The notes under the pieces were generated by a model, which worked only from the letters and a program-made list of their open reading frames with translations, was not told the DNA's origin and searched no databases. This document shows positions 51,528 to 60,184 of a DNA stretch of 64,000 nt, in pieces (position 1 is the stretch's first letter; each line of letters begins with the position of its first letter). Source of the DNA: Egicoccus sp. AB-alg2 (GTDB lineage Bacteria; Actinomycetota; Nitriliruptoria; Nitriliruptorales; Nitriliruptoraceae); NCBI RefSeq assembly GCF_041821065.1, contig NZ_JBGUAX010000009.1:62001-126000 (forward strand). The letters run 5' to 3'. A program made the position numbers and the translations under genes.

Positions 51528-52385
51528 TCAGTGGCGAGCTGCCTCGGCCTCGAGGTGGTCGCGCAGTCGCCGCAGACGGCTGTCGGGGTCCCGGAGCGGG
51601 CAGGTGGCGCAGTAGCCCTCGCCGCGAGGGTCAGGCGCGTCGCATGCCCGGTAGTACAGACAGCAGCTGCCTCTGACCACGTGGTGCGCGACCCCACCGG
51701 TCCACGGCACGAGCAGGAGGCGCGGCCGCACCAGCCGCCTCGCCAGTCGCCGTTCGAGTCCGTCCAGGAGTCGCTGCGTCCGCGACCACGTCCGGTCGGT
51801 GTCGGCGCCGCGTTCCCGATCGAGGTACAGGGCCTGACCGGCCAAGCCGTCGGCGACCGCACCCCAGATCGCGGACGCACCGACCGGCAACGACCGGCTC
51901 AGTGCCGCGACCACGGGTGCGGTGAGCTCGTGGATGGTCGCGGCCGCGGCCTCCAGCCCGTCCTCGACGTCGACGACGTTCCGGGGGGCGATCGCGAGCC
52001 CGTCGAACCAGCCGTCCGCGTGACGCCGGACGGTGAGGTCGACCAGGGGTGGGACCGGTGGCGGGGCGCCGGCGAGGGCGGGCAGCCCCACGAGCAACGC
52101 CGGTACCTGCGCGAGCCACGCGGCGAGCGCGGCGGCGGCAGCGCGGCGCTCGCCGATGCGCACGGTCAGCTCGTCCAGCCAGGCGGGTGCGGCGACGACG
52201 GCCGCGGTCAACGGCTGCCAGCCCGGCGGGGTGCCGACTCGTAGCTCGACGTACCCGGAGGCGGCGTCGAGTTCGGCCATCACCTGGGCGAAGCGGGCGA
52301 GCGGTTCCTCTCCTGGTCGGACCGACGCACCCGCCGAGGTGCCGACGCTCTTCGGCGCGGCTCCGGTGTCCACGTGCGCTGCCAT
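51528..52385 (-). CDS. FhuF-like ferric-siderophore reductase (second copy)
   Basis: A 285-residue protein of the FhuF/siderophore-iron reductase family. The C-terminal cluster motif CCLYYRACDA...CATCPL (CC-x13-CxxC, about residues 243-262) marks the 2Fe-2S site. The preceding WSRTQRLLDGLERRLARRL and the VPWTGG segment also fit the family. It is more divergent from the copy at 1674 than a recent duplicate would be. An iron box with the -10 hexamer inside lies 47 nt upstream. Confidence 0.85.
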   Translation of the reverse strand: MAAHVDTGAAPKSVGTSAGASVRPGEEPLARFAQVMAELDAASGYVELRVGTPPGWQPLTAAVVAAPAWLDELTVRIGERRAAAAALAAWLAQVPALLVGLPALAGAPPPVPPLVDLTVRRHADGWFDGLAIAPRNVVDVEDGLEAAAATIHELTAPVVAALSRSLPVGASAIWGAVADGLAGQALYLDRERGADTDRTWSRTQRLLDGLERRLARRLVRPRLLLVPWTGGVAHHVVRGSCCLYYRACDAPDPRGEGYCATCPLRDPDSRLRRLRDHLEAEAARH

Positions 52386-52431
52386 CCAGACCTCGCGTCA
52401 CTCACGCCTGCGTCGCTTGACGCAACAGGAG

Positions 52432-52450
52432 TTAGGCCAACCTAACCTCA
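52432..52450. promoter_or_regulatory. IdeR/DtxR iron box upstream of second FhuF-like gene
   Basis: TTAGGCCAACCTAACCTCA matches TTAGGTTAGSCTAACCTAA at 15 of 19 positions. The minus-strand -10 TAGGTT (52444-52439) is contained in it. Confidence 0.78.
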
Positions 52451-52600
52451 TGCCCGGGGGTGACGCAACGCCGGGCATGCGCAGGACCTCGACGAGCGCC
52501 CGACGACTCTGGCGCCGCCACCGCGGCCGGGGGCGATCGACCCTGCCGGTGGGCGTCGGCGTCCGGCAGCGTCGCAGTGACCGCCTCCACGGAGGGCGTC

Positions 52601-52954
52601 ATGAGCGATCCCGCTGCCCTGCTGGCCACCTCGCAGTTCGTGCTCGACGCGCCGGGCGTCACCGGACGCCACCGCGAGCCGCTGTACCCGGGCGTGGAGT
52701 CGACGTTGTTGTGGCGCAACGAGCGAGCGACGGCCGGTGTGCTGTGGATGAGCGCCGGCTCCGTCGTCCCCGAGCACCGGCACGCCGCGGCCGAGCACCA
52801 CGTCTGGCTGGCCGAGGGTCAGGTCGACGTCGCCGACCGCACGCTCACGCAGGGCGCCTACTGGCACGTCCCGCCGAGCGTCGAGCATGCGGTCCACTGC
52901 TCGCCGGCCTGTGACAGCGTGGTCTTCTATCTCTACCTGCGGACGCGCCCGTGA
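52601..52954 (+). CDS. Cupin-domain protein
   Basis: A 117-residue single-domain cupin. The metal-binding motif 1 is VVPEHRHAAAEHHVWLAEG and motif 2 is WHVPPSVEHAVHC. No extra domain is present, so an enzyme or small-molecule sensor role stays open. GGAGG precedes the ATG at 52601. It is divergent from the iron-regulated FhuF-like gene and could respond to the same box, although the promoter geometry favours the other side. Confidence 0.8.
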   Translation: MSDPAALLATSQFVLDAPGVTGRHREPLYPGVESTLLWRNERATAGVLWMSAGSVVPEHRHAAAEHHVWLAEGQVDVADRTLTQGAYWHVPPSVEHAVHCSPACDSVVFYLYLRTRP

Positions 52955-52974
52955 CGCCGATGCGGTCGTGCGGC

Positions 52975-53604
52975 TCAGACGTGGAGCACCTCCACCAGCA
53001 GGAACGCGGCGATCGACGCGAAGACGAGCGCCGCGCCGACGTCGAGCACGACCGGCAGGCGTGACCCCCTGGCCAGTGAGGCCCGGATGCGGCCTGCGGC
53101 CAGGCCGGCGGTGACGTCGATGCTCAGCCCGACCACCAGGAAGAGCAGACCGAGCACCACGAACTGCAGGGTCGGGCTGCCGCGGTCCGGCCGGACGAAC
53201 TGCGGCAGGAAGGCCGCGAAGAACAGCACGACCTTCACGTTGGCGAGGTTCGTCACGAAGGCCCGACGCAGGATGGCCCCCGCGCCGTCCGGGCCACGCT
53301 CCGGGATACCGGCGTGCCGGGCGGCGCGCAACGTCACGGCGGCCAACCACAGCAGGTAACCCGCGCCCAGCAGGCGCACGCCGTCGAGCAGTACGGGCGC
53401 CGTCCGGAGCAGGGCGGCCAGACCGAGCGCGGCGAGCGTGGTGTGGACCAGCATCCCGCCGGACATGCCGAGCGCGGCCAGCACCCCGGCGCGAGGCCCG
53501 CCGGCGATGCCGGAGGCGACGACGAAGGCGAGGTCCGGCCCGGGCGCGGCGCAGACCAGCGCGGTGGCGAGCAGGAACGTGGGCAACAGCTCGGGCGCCG
53601 GCAC
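52975..53604 (-). CDS. LysE/RhtB-family exporter
   Basis: A 209-residue amino-acid or small-metabolite exporter with about six helices. The N-terminal segment LVCAAPGPDLAFVVASGIAGG is the family signature, and RRAFVTNLANVKVVLFFAAFLPQF the second. The GTG at 53604 has GGGGAGG 7 nt upstream and is preferred to longer variants. It is divergent from the CGNR regulator, a common pairing, so that protein may control it. Confidence 0.9.
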   Translation of the reverse strand: MPAPELLPTFLLATALVCAAPGPDLAFVVASGIAGGPRAGVLAALGMSGGMLVHTTLAALGLAALLRTAPVLLDGVRLLGAGYLLWLAAVTLRAARHAGIPERGPDGAGAILRRAFVTNLANVKVVLFFAAFLPQFVRPDRGSPTLQFVVLGLLFLVVGLSIDVTAGLAAGRIRASLARGSRLPVVLDVGAALVFASIAAFLLVEVLHV

Positions 53605-53708
53605 GGGCCACCTCCCCACTGGACCTTTTCGGTCGTAACTGCCTTTTGGCTTTCTGCACGTTACGGTGACGCGGTGCGGCGTGCAACCCTCCAACGACCG
53701 ATGACGGT

Positions 53709-53714
53709 TACACT
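53709..53714 (+). promoter_or_regulatory. -10 box TACACT, leaderless promoter of CGNR regulator
   Basis: TACACT ends 6 nt before the ATG at 53721, without Shine-Dalgarno. Confidence 0.5.
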
Positions 53715-53720
53715 GGGGCG

Positions 53721-54281
53721 ATGACGACGTGGACGGACCCGGTACCGCTCGCCTGGATCGTGGCGGTGGTCAACGAGTACGGGACGCGCGCCCGCGAGGC
53801 CGCCGGCGAGCGTGAGCGGCCCTATCCGTCACCGGAGACGTTGCCCGAGCCTCCGGCGCTCGCCGGCCGCCTGGACGTGCCAGCCCTTCGCGAAGTCGCC
53901 GACCGGCTCGACCCGGTCTTCGCGGCGTCGACGGCCGAGGCGGCGATCGACCACCTCGACGGTGTGCTGGTGGAGTTCGCCCCCCTGACGCGGGTGCAGG
54001 CCGTGGGCGGACGACCCATGCTCGCCTGGCAGGCGGCGGCAGGGATGCCGGCCGTTCTGAGCGCCTGCGCGATCACGTTGGTGCAGGCCCTGGGCGAGGG
54101 GGCGGGCGTGCGACGACTCGGCACCTGCGACGCCGAGCGCTGCGGTGACGTGTACGTGGACACGTCGCCGACGTCGACGCGCAGGTTCTGCTCGACCACC
54201 TGCCAGACCCGCACGAAGGTCGCTGCCCACCGTCGACGCCGGCGTGAGCGGCCGACGTCCGCCACGACCGCCAGCGACTGA
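53721..54281 (+). CDS. CGNR zinc-finger / ABATE-domain regulator
   Basis: A 186-residue protein. The N-terminal ABATE (stress-induced ligand-binding) region spans residues 1-130. The C-terminal CGNR zinc finger reads CDAERCGDVYVDTSPTSTRRFC and continues with TTCQTR and a basic tail RRRRRERP; four cysteines bind zinc and contact DNA. Regulators of this family usually lie next to exporters or drug-resistance genes, here the divergent LysE gene. Confidence 0.88.
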   Translation: MTTWTDPVPLAWIVAVVNEYGTRAREAAGERERPYPSPETLPEPPALAGRLDVPALREVADRLDPVFAASTAEAAIDHLDGVLVEFAPLTRVQAVGGRPMLAWQAAAGMPAVLSACAITLVQALGEGAGVRRLGTCDAERCGDVYVDTSPTSTRRFCSTTCQTRTKVAAHRRRRRERPTSATTASD

Positions 54282-54295
54282 GGCACGCGACGGGC

Positions 54296-54781
54296 TCAGC
54301 TGCCCTCGGCAGCCTCGAGGATGCGTCCGAGATCACGCGCCAATCGTTCGCGGGCACCAGCGGGCAGGGCCGCGAGCAGGTCGTTCTCGATCTGCAGCAG
54401 CTGCTCGACCAGCCGCGGGAGCAGTTCCTCACCGGCCGCCGTGAGATACAGCAGGCGTCCGCGCCGGTCCTCGGGGTCGGGTCGGCGCTCCAGGTATCCG
54501 GCCCGCTCCATACGGTCGAGCCGCGCCGTCAGCGTGCCGGACCCCACGAGTTGGGTACGGCGCAGGTCGAGCGGGCGCAGGCCGCCGCCCTCCCGCCACA
54601 GCGGCGCCAAGACGTCGATGTCGCCCACCTGCAGCCCGTAGGGCTCCAGCAGCGCGTTGCGCCGCAGCTCGGCGAGACGCGCCAGCCGGTAGACACGCCC
54701 GAAGACGGCCATGCCCGTGAGGTCCCAGTCCGGCCGGCGAGCGGCCCACTGGGCGACGACGTGTGCGACCTGATCCACCAT
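54296..54781 (-). CDS. MarR-family transcriptional regulator
   Basis: A 161-residue winged-helix regulator. LQVGDIDVLAPLWREGG, LVGSGTLTARLDRMERAGYL (recognition helix) and the wing RRPDPEDRRGRLLYLT are typical of MarR. No ligand can be inferred. A pair of identical 14-bp palindromes lies 75-109 nt upstream of its start and in front of the divergent small genes, and is the most probable operator. Confidence 0.9.
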   Translation of the reverse strand: MVDQVAHVVAQWAARRPDWDLTGMAVFGRVYRLARLAELRRNALLEPYGLQVGDIDVLAPLWREGGGLRPLDLRRTQLVGSGTLTARLDRMERAGYLERRPDPEDRRGRLLYLTAAGEELLPRLVEQLLQIENDLLAALPAGARERLARDLGRILEAAEGS

Positions 54782-54850
54782 GCCGAGCCAGGTTAGTCGA
54801 TGACGACTCTGACGTCGTCGAGCGTTGAGCGCGCGAATGCTCTCCCGCCC

Positions 54851-54890
54851 TTGTCTGTCGATATCGACATAATTATTGTCGATATCGACA
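54851..54890 (+). promoter_or_regulatory. Twin 14-bp palindromes and promoter beside MarR gene
   Basis: TGTCGATATCGACA occurs at 54856-54869 and 54877-54890, identical and each perfectly symmetric, with centres 21 bp apart. A promoter with TTGTCT (54851-54856), a 17-bp spacer and TATTGT (54874-54879) runs through them towards the right. Confidence 0.75.
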
Positions 54891-54913
54891 GACCTCGCTG
54901 GACGGAGCCCACG

Positions 54914-55069
54914 ATGGAACACCTCACCACCTACCGGACCACCGATTGGCCGATCACCGCACCCCGTCGCCACACGACGCGGCCGATCGCGGCGCGACGC
55001 GTGCGTCGGCTGCTGGCGCTGCGCCACGCATCTGCCCGTCATGGCGAACGCGGCGACGACCGCCACTGA
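54914..55069 (+). CDS. Small Arg/His-rich ORF downstream of twin palindromes
   Basis: A 51-residue basic ORF starting MEHLTTYRTTDWPITAP, with 13 Arg. GGAG lies 6 nt before the ATG, and the promoter at 54851 reads directly into it, which supports expression. No family, membrane segment or metal motif recognised. It could be a real small protein or a transcribed leader. Confidence 0.45.
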   Translation: MEHLTTYRTTDWPITAPRRHTTRPIAARRVRRLLALRHASARHGERGDDRH

Positions 55070-55096
55070 ACACCGCACCAGACACGAGGAGAAGCG

Positions 55097-55291
55097 ATGG
55101 ATCCGCTGTTCGGCAAGGTGCTGTTCGACACCTTCTGGGACCCGGTGCCGCACACCCGGCGTTCACCGAGCACCTCGGGGCTCAGGTCCCGGCGCCTCGG
55201 CGCGGCGATGCGACGGTTGGTGGCCCGGCCACTCGGCATCGCCCGCCGACTCCCCCGACCGCCCGCCACGCGGCCCGCGCCGTGCTCGTGA
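55097..55291 (+). CDS. Small ORF ahead of PhzF-like gene
   Basis: A 64-residue basic ORF starting MDPLFGKVLFDTFWDPVPHT. AGGAGAAGCG gives a strong ribosome-binding site, and it follows the previous small ORF by 27 nt, so both may form an operon. The N-terminus is hydrophobic-aromatic and the rest Arg/Pro-rich. The product is not recognised. Confidence 0.45.
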   Translation: MDPLFGKVLFDTFWDPVPHTRRSPSTSGLRSRRLGAAMRRLVARPLGIARRLPRPPATRPAPCS

Positions 55292-55384
55292 TGCGCTTTC
55301 GGCGGCGCGGCGGGGCCACGGGTGGTAGCTCTGCCCAGCCCGGCTGCGCCGCGAGCGCGCCCCTTTCGAGTCCGGTGGGAGACC

Positions 55385-56239
55385 ATGCCCGAAGCCGCTG
55401 CGACGATTCACCGCCTGGCGGCGTTCACGACGGACCCGGATGGCGGGAACCCGGCCGGGGTCGTGATCACCGACGCACCACTCGACGCGCTGCAGATGCA
55501 GGAGATGGCCGCGGACGTCGGCTACTCGGAGACGGCCTTCCTCGTGCCCTCGGGCGACGACCGCTACACCGTGCGCTACTTCGCCCCGATGGCCGAGGTG
55601 CCGTTCTGCGGCCATGCGACGATCGCCGCAGGCGTCCTGCTCGCCGGCCGCGAGGGTCCTGGCACCGTCCGGTTCGACACCCCGGCCGGCGCCGTCACCG
55701 TCGAGTTGTCGGTCGACGACCGCAGCCGGGCCCTGGCCACGCTGACGTCCGTCGAGCCCTCGGTGGAACCGGCCGCGCCAGACGTGCTTGACGCGGCGTT
55801 GTCGGCGCTGCGGCTGCGACGGGAGGAGCTCGATCCGGTGTTCGAGCCGGCCGTCGCCTTCGCCGGCGCCCTCCACTTGCTGCTGGTGCTCCGCACGCGC
55901 GAGCGGTTGGCCCGCCTGGATTACGACTTCGAGGCCCTACGCGCGCACATGCTGGCGCACGGGCTCACGACCGTGGCGCTGCTGTGGCCGGAGCGCATCG
56001 ACCGTTGGCACGCCCGCAACGCCTTCCCGGTGGGCGGGGTCGTCGAGGATCCGGCGACCGGGGCCGCCGCGGCGGCGACGGGCGCCTACCTGCGCGCGTC
56101 GGGACACCTGGCCGCCCCGGCGCGGTTCGAGGTCCTGCAGGGCGAGGACCTCGGGCGACCGTCACACCTGTACGTCGAGGTGGCGGCCCTCGGCGGCATC
56201 CGCGTCTCGGGGCATGCGGTCTCCATGCCCACGCCGTGA
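55385..56239 (+). CDS. PhzF-family isomerase/epimerase-like protein
   Basis: A 284-residue protein of the PhzF (diaminopimelate epimerase-like) fold. Family segments are LAAFTTDPDGGNPAGVVI, VGYSETAFLVPSG with the catalytic Glu, RYFAPMAEVPFCGHATIAAG, and near the end VEDPATGAAAAATGAYL. No phenazine genes are present, so the name reflects fold only. It lies downstream of two small ORFs and the MarR-type operator, 93 nt after the second ORF, and may be part of that transcript. Confidence 0.88.
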   Translation: MPEAAATIHRLAAFTTDPDGGNPAGVVITDAPLDALQMQEMAADVGYSETAFLVPSGDDRYTVRYFAPMAEVPFCGHATIAAGVLLAGREGPGTVRFDTPAGAVTVELSVDDRSRALATLTSVEPSVEPAAPDVLDAALSALRLRREELDPVFEPAVAFAGALHLLLVLRTRERLARLDYDFEALRAHMLAHGLTTVALLWPERIDRWHARNAFPVGGVVEDPATGAAAAATGAYLRASGHLAAPARFEVLQGEDLGRPSHLYVEVAALGGIRVSGHAVSMPTP

Positions 56240-56275
56240 CGCGACATGCCTCGGTCCGGACGGGCCGGGCGGTCG

Positions 56276-57916
56276 TCAGCCGAGGCGGGCGTCGGCCGTG
56301 ACGGTGTCACCGCTGACGCCCGTCGCGACCAGCGTGAACGTCGCGGACGGCGTGGCGGCGCACACGGGATGGCGATCGGCCCGGCCCGGCAGGCCGGTCT
56401 CGACCACCGTGTCGCCGATGCGCAGCCGGAGGTCGGGGGCATCCGCCGTCACCCAGGAGGCATGCACCGGGAAGGCACCGTCCTCGCACGGGAACTGCCC
56501 ACGTGCCGCCACCACCTCGAAGGTTTCGATGACCGCCCGCGGCGTTGTCTCGCCGTCCTCCTCCGGTGGATCGCCCGCGTCGGGCGCGTCGGTGTCGCGC
56601 GCCGGCCCGCCCGGCGCCGGTCCGTTGGGTGACGGCACCGGCGGGGATGGCGACTCTCCGCCCCCGCCGGCGGGTGCCTCGCCGGGCGGCGCGAGCACCG
56701 GATCGTCCCCGGCCGGCGCGTCGCCGGAAGCGTCCGGGGCACCGAGGGGCGGCGGGGTGGGTGCCGGGAGCACCGGGACGACCGCAGGATCCTCGCCACC
56801 GCCGGGATGGGGCGGCAGTACGAAGGTGGTCGGTGGGTCGAGGTCGGCGGCAGCGTCGGTCGGTTCCGCCGCGGCCGGGTCCTCGTCCGCCGCCGGCACA
56901 GCGGGCGGTGGGACGGCGCCTTGCGGGCCGACGCCGCCTCCGGCGAGCGACCACACGAGCCCGGCGACGGCGAGGCCCAGGACGGCGACGCCCACGCCGG
57001 CGCCCGCACCCAGCCACCTCCCGGCCCGCGGGCCGCGTGGCGCCACGTCGGGGGTGCCCACCGAGGCGGCCGTCGGCTCGACTCCGAACGCGGGCTCGCG
57101 GCCGGCCGCCGCGACCGGCACCCCCGCCTGCTGCAGGCCGGTCAGGACGCGGTCGGCCAGCGTGGCCGGCATCGCCGCGATCGGCACCCCGGCGAACAGG
57201 CCCGCCGGCGCCACGACGGCCGCCCGTTCCTGCTCGCACGTGAGGCAGCCGTCGGCATGCCGCTCGATGAGCGTGACGGCGGGCGCCCCGAACACCTCGA
57301 CGTCGGCCGCCGCCAGTTCGGCCGCAAGCCGCTCGCAGCGCGGACGTCCACCTCGCCACAGCAGCCAGGCACGGATGGCGACGCCCAGGCGCTTGCGCAG
57401 CCGGAACAGGACCTGGTGGGCCGCGTTGGGCGCGATGCCGAGATCGGCCGCGAGTTCGCGCGGCTCGAGGCCGTGGCGAAGGTGCAGGTCCAGCACGCTC
57501 GCGTCCCGCTCCCCCAGCGCGGCCGCGGCGGCCCACACCAGATCGCGGCGCTCCCCACGCTCGTGGACGAGGACCGGGTCGGTCACCTGGGCGCCCGCGT
57601 CCTCGGCGATCCGGCCGGCGAGCGACTCGTGGTCAGCGGTGGCCACGGCACGACGCTCCTGCTCGAGCCGGTCCAGGGCACGGTTGCGGGCGATGCGCGA
57701 CACCCACCCGCCGAACGCCGCCGGCTGCTGGAGGCGGTCGAGTTGCTGCCACGCCGTCAGCAGCGTCTCCTGCGCCACGTCGGCCGCCAGGTCGCGGTCG
57801 TGCAGGATGCGCCAGGCGATGTTCCAGCATCGGCTGGTCCAGCGTTCCACCAGCGCCCCGAAGGCCGCGGGCTCGCCCGACCGCGCCGCGACGACCAACT
57901 CCTCGTCGGTTCGCAC
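56276..57916 (-). CDS. ECF sigma factor fused to ZAS anti-sigma motif, membrane helix and extracellular domain
   Basis: A 546-residue single polypeptide. Residues 1-75 form sigma region 2 (DRDLAADVAQETLLTAWQQL), and residues about 120-185 region 4 with the helix-turn-helix DLGIAPNAAHQVLFRLRK. There follows ERHADGCLTCEQ, an H-x3-C-x2-C zinc motif as in anti-sigma factors (near residue 225). Next come a membrane helix (GAGVGVAVLGLAVAGLVWSL, near residue 310), a long Pro/Gly/Asp linker and a C-terminal domain of about 100 residues with two Cys. The GTG at 57916 follows GGAAGGGG. Function as a membrane-tethered sigma factor is inferred from the architecture. Confidence 0.82.
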   Translation of the reverse strand: MRTDEELVVAARSGEPAAFGALVERWTSRCWNIAWRILHDRDLAADVAQETLLTAWQQLDRLQQPAAFGGWVSRIARNRALDRLEQERRAVATADHESLAGRIAEDAGAQVTDPVLVHERGERRDLVWAAAAALGERDASVLDLHLRHGLEPRELAADLGIAPNAAHQVLFRLRKRLGVAIRAWLLWRGGRPRCERLAAELAAADVEVFGAPAVTLIERHADGCLTCEQERAAVVAPAGLFAGVPIAAMPATLADRVLTGLQQAGVPVAAAGREPAFGVEPTAASVGTPDVAPRGPRAGRWLGAGAGVGVAVLGLAVAGLVWSLAGGGVGPQGAVPPPAVPAADEDPAAAEPTDAAADLDPPTTFVLPPHPGGGEDPAVVPVLPAPTPPPLGAPDASGDAPAGDDPVLAPPGEAPAGGGGESPSPPVPSPNGPAPGGPARDTDAPDAGDPPEEDGETTPRAVIETFEVVAARGQFPCEDGAFPVHASWVTADAPDLRLRIGDTVVETGLPGRADRHPVCAATPSATFTLVATGVSGDTVTADARLG

Positions 57917-58264
57917 GGGCGCCCCTTCCCGGCTCGTCGTCGGCCAGCATGTCACGACACCGGCGCCGGTGTCCCGGCCCGGGCTCGCGGTAGGCGGGCG
58001 GAGACGGACGCGGCGTGGGTGGTGGTCGTGACGCCCATGGGAGCTCCTCTCCGTGTCGAGGTCGGTGATGCCGGCCTCCGGGACTCCTGACGACGCAGCG
58101 ACGGTCGCCTTACACGCCGCCTCCACCCACGGCCGGTGGCGCGCGGCCCTCGGCGGTCACCGTGCACCTCGCGCGCCGCGGGCCGCGGACCGGACGGTGC
58201 GTGCGGGGCCATCCATGACGATCGGCACGGGCCGGCCGGTCGGGCGCCTCCTAGGGTCCGGGTC
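57917..58264. other. Divergent intergenic region, sigma fusion gene to histidine kinase
   Basis: No gene supported. Apart from the -10 box at its right end I see no repeat or operator. Confidence 0.5.
58252..58257 (+). promoter_or_regulatory. -10 box TAGGGT, leaderless promoter of histidine kinase
   Basis: TAGGGT ends 7 nt before the GTG at 58265. Confidence 0.5.
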
Positions 58265-59389
58265 GTGCGCCGCATCGATCCCGACCTGCTCGCCGGCTCG
58301 CTCGTCACGCTGTTGTGCGTGGCGACGGGCCTGCCGGTGCTGCTCGTCCAACTGTCCGGCGAGGATCCGACGACCGGGCCGGCGTGGCTGTGGTGGCTGG
58401 CCTTCGCCGGCTTCGTGTCGACGTTGATCGGCTCGACGTGGCTGGCCGAACAGCTGCCGCGGCCGGCACTCGTGCGGGTCTTCGCGGGCCAGGTGCTGCT
58501 CGGCCCGGTCGTGGTGCTGCTGGCGCCACGCGTCGGCTGGACGCCGATCCTGCTGGTGTTCACGGCCGCGCTCAGCTGCTATCTCGTCTCGCGGAACGTC
58601 ACGGTGGCGATCGTCGCCGGCAATGCGGTCGTGGCTGCCGTGGCCGCCTGGTGGTCGACCGGCCGGGCGCTCGACACGGTGCTCAGCGGCCTGCTGTACC
58701 TGCTGTTGCAGTCCGTCAGCGTGGTCGCCGTGCTCGCGCAGTTGCGGGTCGAGCGCTCCCGCCGGGAGCTGGCCGAGACGCACACGCAGCTGCGGGCCGC
58801 GACAACGCTGCTGGAGGATCAGAGTCGCGGTACCGAGCGGCTGCGGATCGCGCGTGACCTCCACGACGTGGTCGGACACCAGTTGACGGCGCTGACGCTC
58901 GAACTGGAGGTCGCCAGCCACCACGCCACCCCGCCGGCGGCAACCCACCTCGAGCGTGCCCGCACCATCGCCCGGACGCTGCTGCGCGACGTCCGCGACA
59001 CCGTCGACGAGTTGCGGGAGGAACGGCCGGACCTCGCCGGGCTGGTGGCGGACGTGGTCGCCGACGTGCCGCGTCCGGCCGTGCACCTGTCGATCGACGA
59101 GGCACTGACGGTGGACGAGCGCCGCACCGTCGCGGTCGTGCGGTGCGTGCAGGAACTGCTCACCAACGCCATCCGGCACACCGACGCCCGACACCTGTGG
59201 ATCGACGTGACCGTCGACGACGCGAGCGGCCTGCTGCTGACGGCGCGCGACGACGGCAACGGCACCCACGAGGTCGTCCTGGGCAACGGTCTGCGCGGCA
59301 TGCGCGAGCGCGTCGAGGCACTGGGCGGGACGGCCACCTTCGCGGGCGGTGCCGGCTTCCCCGTCACGGTCCGGGTGCCGGCCCCGTGA
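58265..59389 (+). CDS. Sensor histidine kinase, NarL/DesK-type (HisKA_3)
   Basis: A 374-residue membrane kinase with about six helices (residues 8-160) and no large periplasmic domain. It has a short coiled segment, the HisKA_3 dimerisation box RIARDLHDVVGHQLTAL with the phospho-His at about residue 200, and an HATPase domain with ELLTNAIRHTDA, DDGNG and GNGLRGMRERVEALGG. The stimulus is probably membrane-related, as in DesK or LiaS kinases. Its stop overlaps the response regulator start (GTGA). Confidence 0.92.
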   Translation: MRRIDPDLLAGSLVTLLCVATGLPVLLVQLSGEDPTTGPAWLWWLAFAGFVSTLIGSTWLAEQLPRPALVRVFAGQVLLGPVVVLLAPRVGWTPILLVFTAALSCYLVSRNVTVAIVAGNAVVAAVAAWWSTGRALDTVLSGLLYLLLQSVSVVAVLAQLRVERSRRELAETHTQLRAATTLLEDQSRGTERLRIARDLHDVVGHQLTALTLELEVASHHATPPAATHLERARTIARTLLRDVRDTVDELREERPDLAGLVADVVADVPRPAVHLSIDEALTVDERRTVAVVRCVQELLTNAIRHTDARHLWIDVTVDDASGLLLTARDDGNGTHEVVLGNGLRGMRERVEALGGTATFAGGAGFPVTVRVPAP

Positions 59390-60075
59390 TCCGCGTCGTG
59401 CTGGCCGACGACCAGACACTGGTCCGCCGAGGGATCGCCGGGCTGCTCGCACTCGCCGACGACGTCGAGGTGGTCGGCGAGGCGGAGGACGGCGACGGCG
59501 CGCTGGACGCCGTGGCCACCCTGGCTCCGGACGTGCTGCTCCTCGACCTTCGGATGCCGGGGCGTGACGGCATCGCCACGCTGCAGGCGCTGGCCGAACG
59601 CGGCGACCCGACACCGGTGCTGGTGCTGACCACCTTCAACGACGACGAACTGGTGCTGCAGGCGCTGCGCGCCGGCGCACGCGGCTACCTGCTGAAGGAC
59701 GTCACCCTCGAGCAACTGGTCGGGGCCGTGCACACCCTGGCGACCGGCGGCACCTCCGTGCAACCGGCCGTGACCCAGCGCCTGCTGCGCGGCCTGCAGG
59801 GCGGGACGGGACGCACCGACGACCACGGCGACCCGTCCGGTCCCGTCGATCCGCTGACGCCTCGTGAGATCGACGTCGTGCGGCTGATGGCCAGCGGACT
59901 GGCCAACCGCGAGATCGCCGCCGCGCTGCACCTCGCGGAGGGGACGGTGAAGAACCTCGTGTCCGCGGTGCTGCTGAAGCTGGGTGTGCGCGACCGCACC
60001 CGTGCGGTGCTGCGCGCGCTGCACCTCGGTCTCGTCGGCGTGGACGGGCCCGACGACGGCGCCCACCGCCGCTGA
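59386..60075 (+). CDS. NarL/FixJ-family response regulator
   Basis: A 229-residue partner of the preceding kinase. The receiver domain has the acidic pair in LADDQTLVRRG, the phospho-Asp in VLLLDLRMPGRDG, and the Thr and Lys switch residues in VLVLTTFNDD and YLLKD. The C-terminal LuxR helix-turn-helix is LTPREIDVVRLMASGLANREIA with TVKNLVSAVLLKLG. In many actinobacteria such systems control nearby ABC exporters; the ABC-2 pair at 61.4-62.9 kb is a candidate. Confidence 0.93.
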   Translation: MIRVVLADDQTLVRRGIAGLLALADDVEVVGEAEDGDGALDAVATLAPDVLLLDLRMPGRDGIATLQALAERGDPTPVLVLTTFNDDELVLQALRAGARGYLLKDVTLEQLVGAVHTLATGGTSVQPAVTQRLLRGLQGGTGRTDDHGDPSGPVDPLTPREIDVVRLMASGLANREIAAALHLAEGTVKNLVSAVLLKLGVRDRTRAVLRALHLGLVGVDGPDDGAHRR

Positions 60076-60184
60076 GCCCGGCTCGGCCACCGCCGAAGCG
60101 CTCCCGCAGAAGCCAGCGCGCCGAGCACGCGGTCGATCCCCTGACGCACGGCCGGCTCAGCGTCACACCGGTGCGCCCTCGGCC

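Noticed and set aside
53630-53700. TTAC-containing repeats as operator of the CGNR/LysE pair
   Set aside because: The copies are short and irregularly spaced; chance occurrence cannot be excluded.
55385-56239. Phenazine biosynthesis gene phzF
   Set aside because: Only the fold is shared; none of the other phz genes is present.
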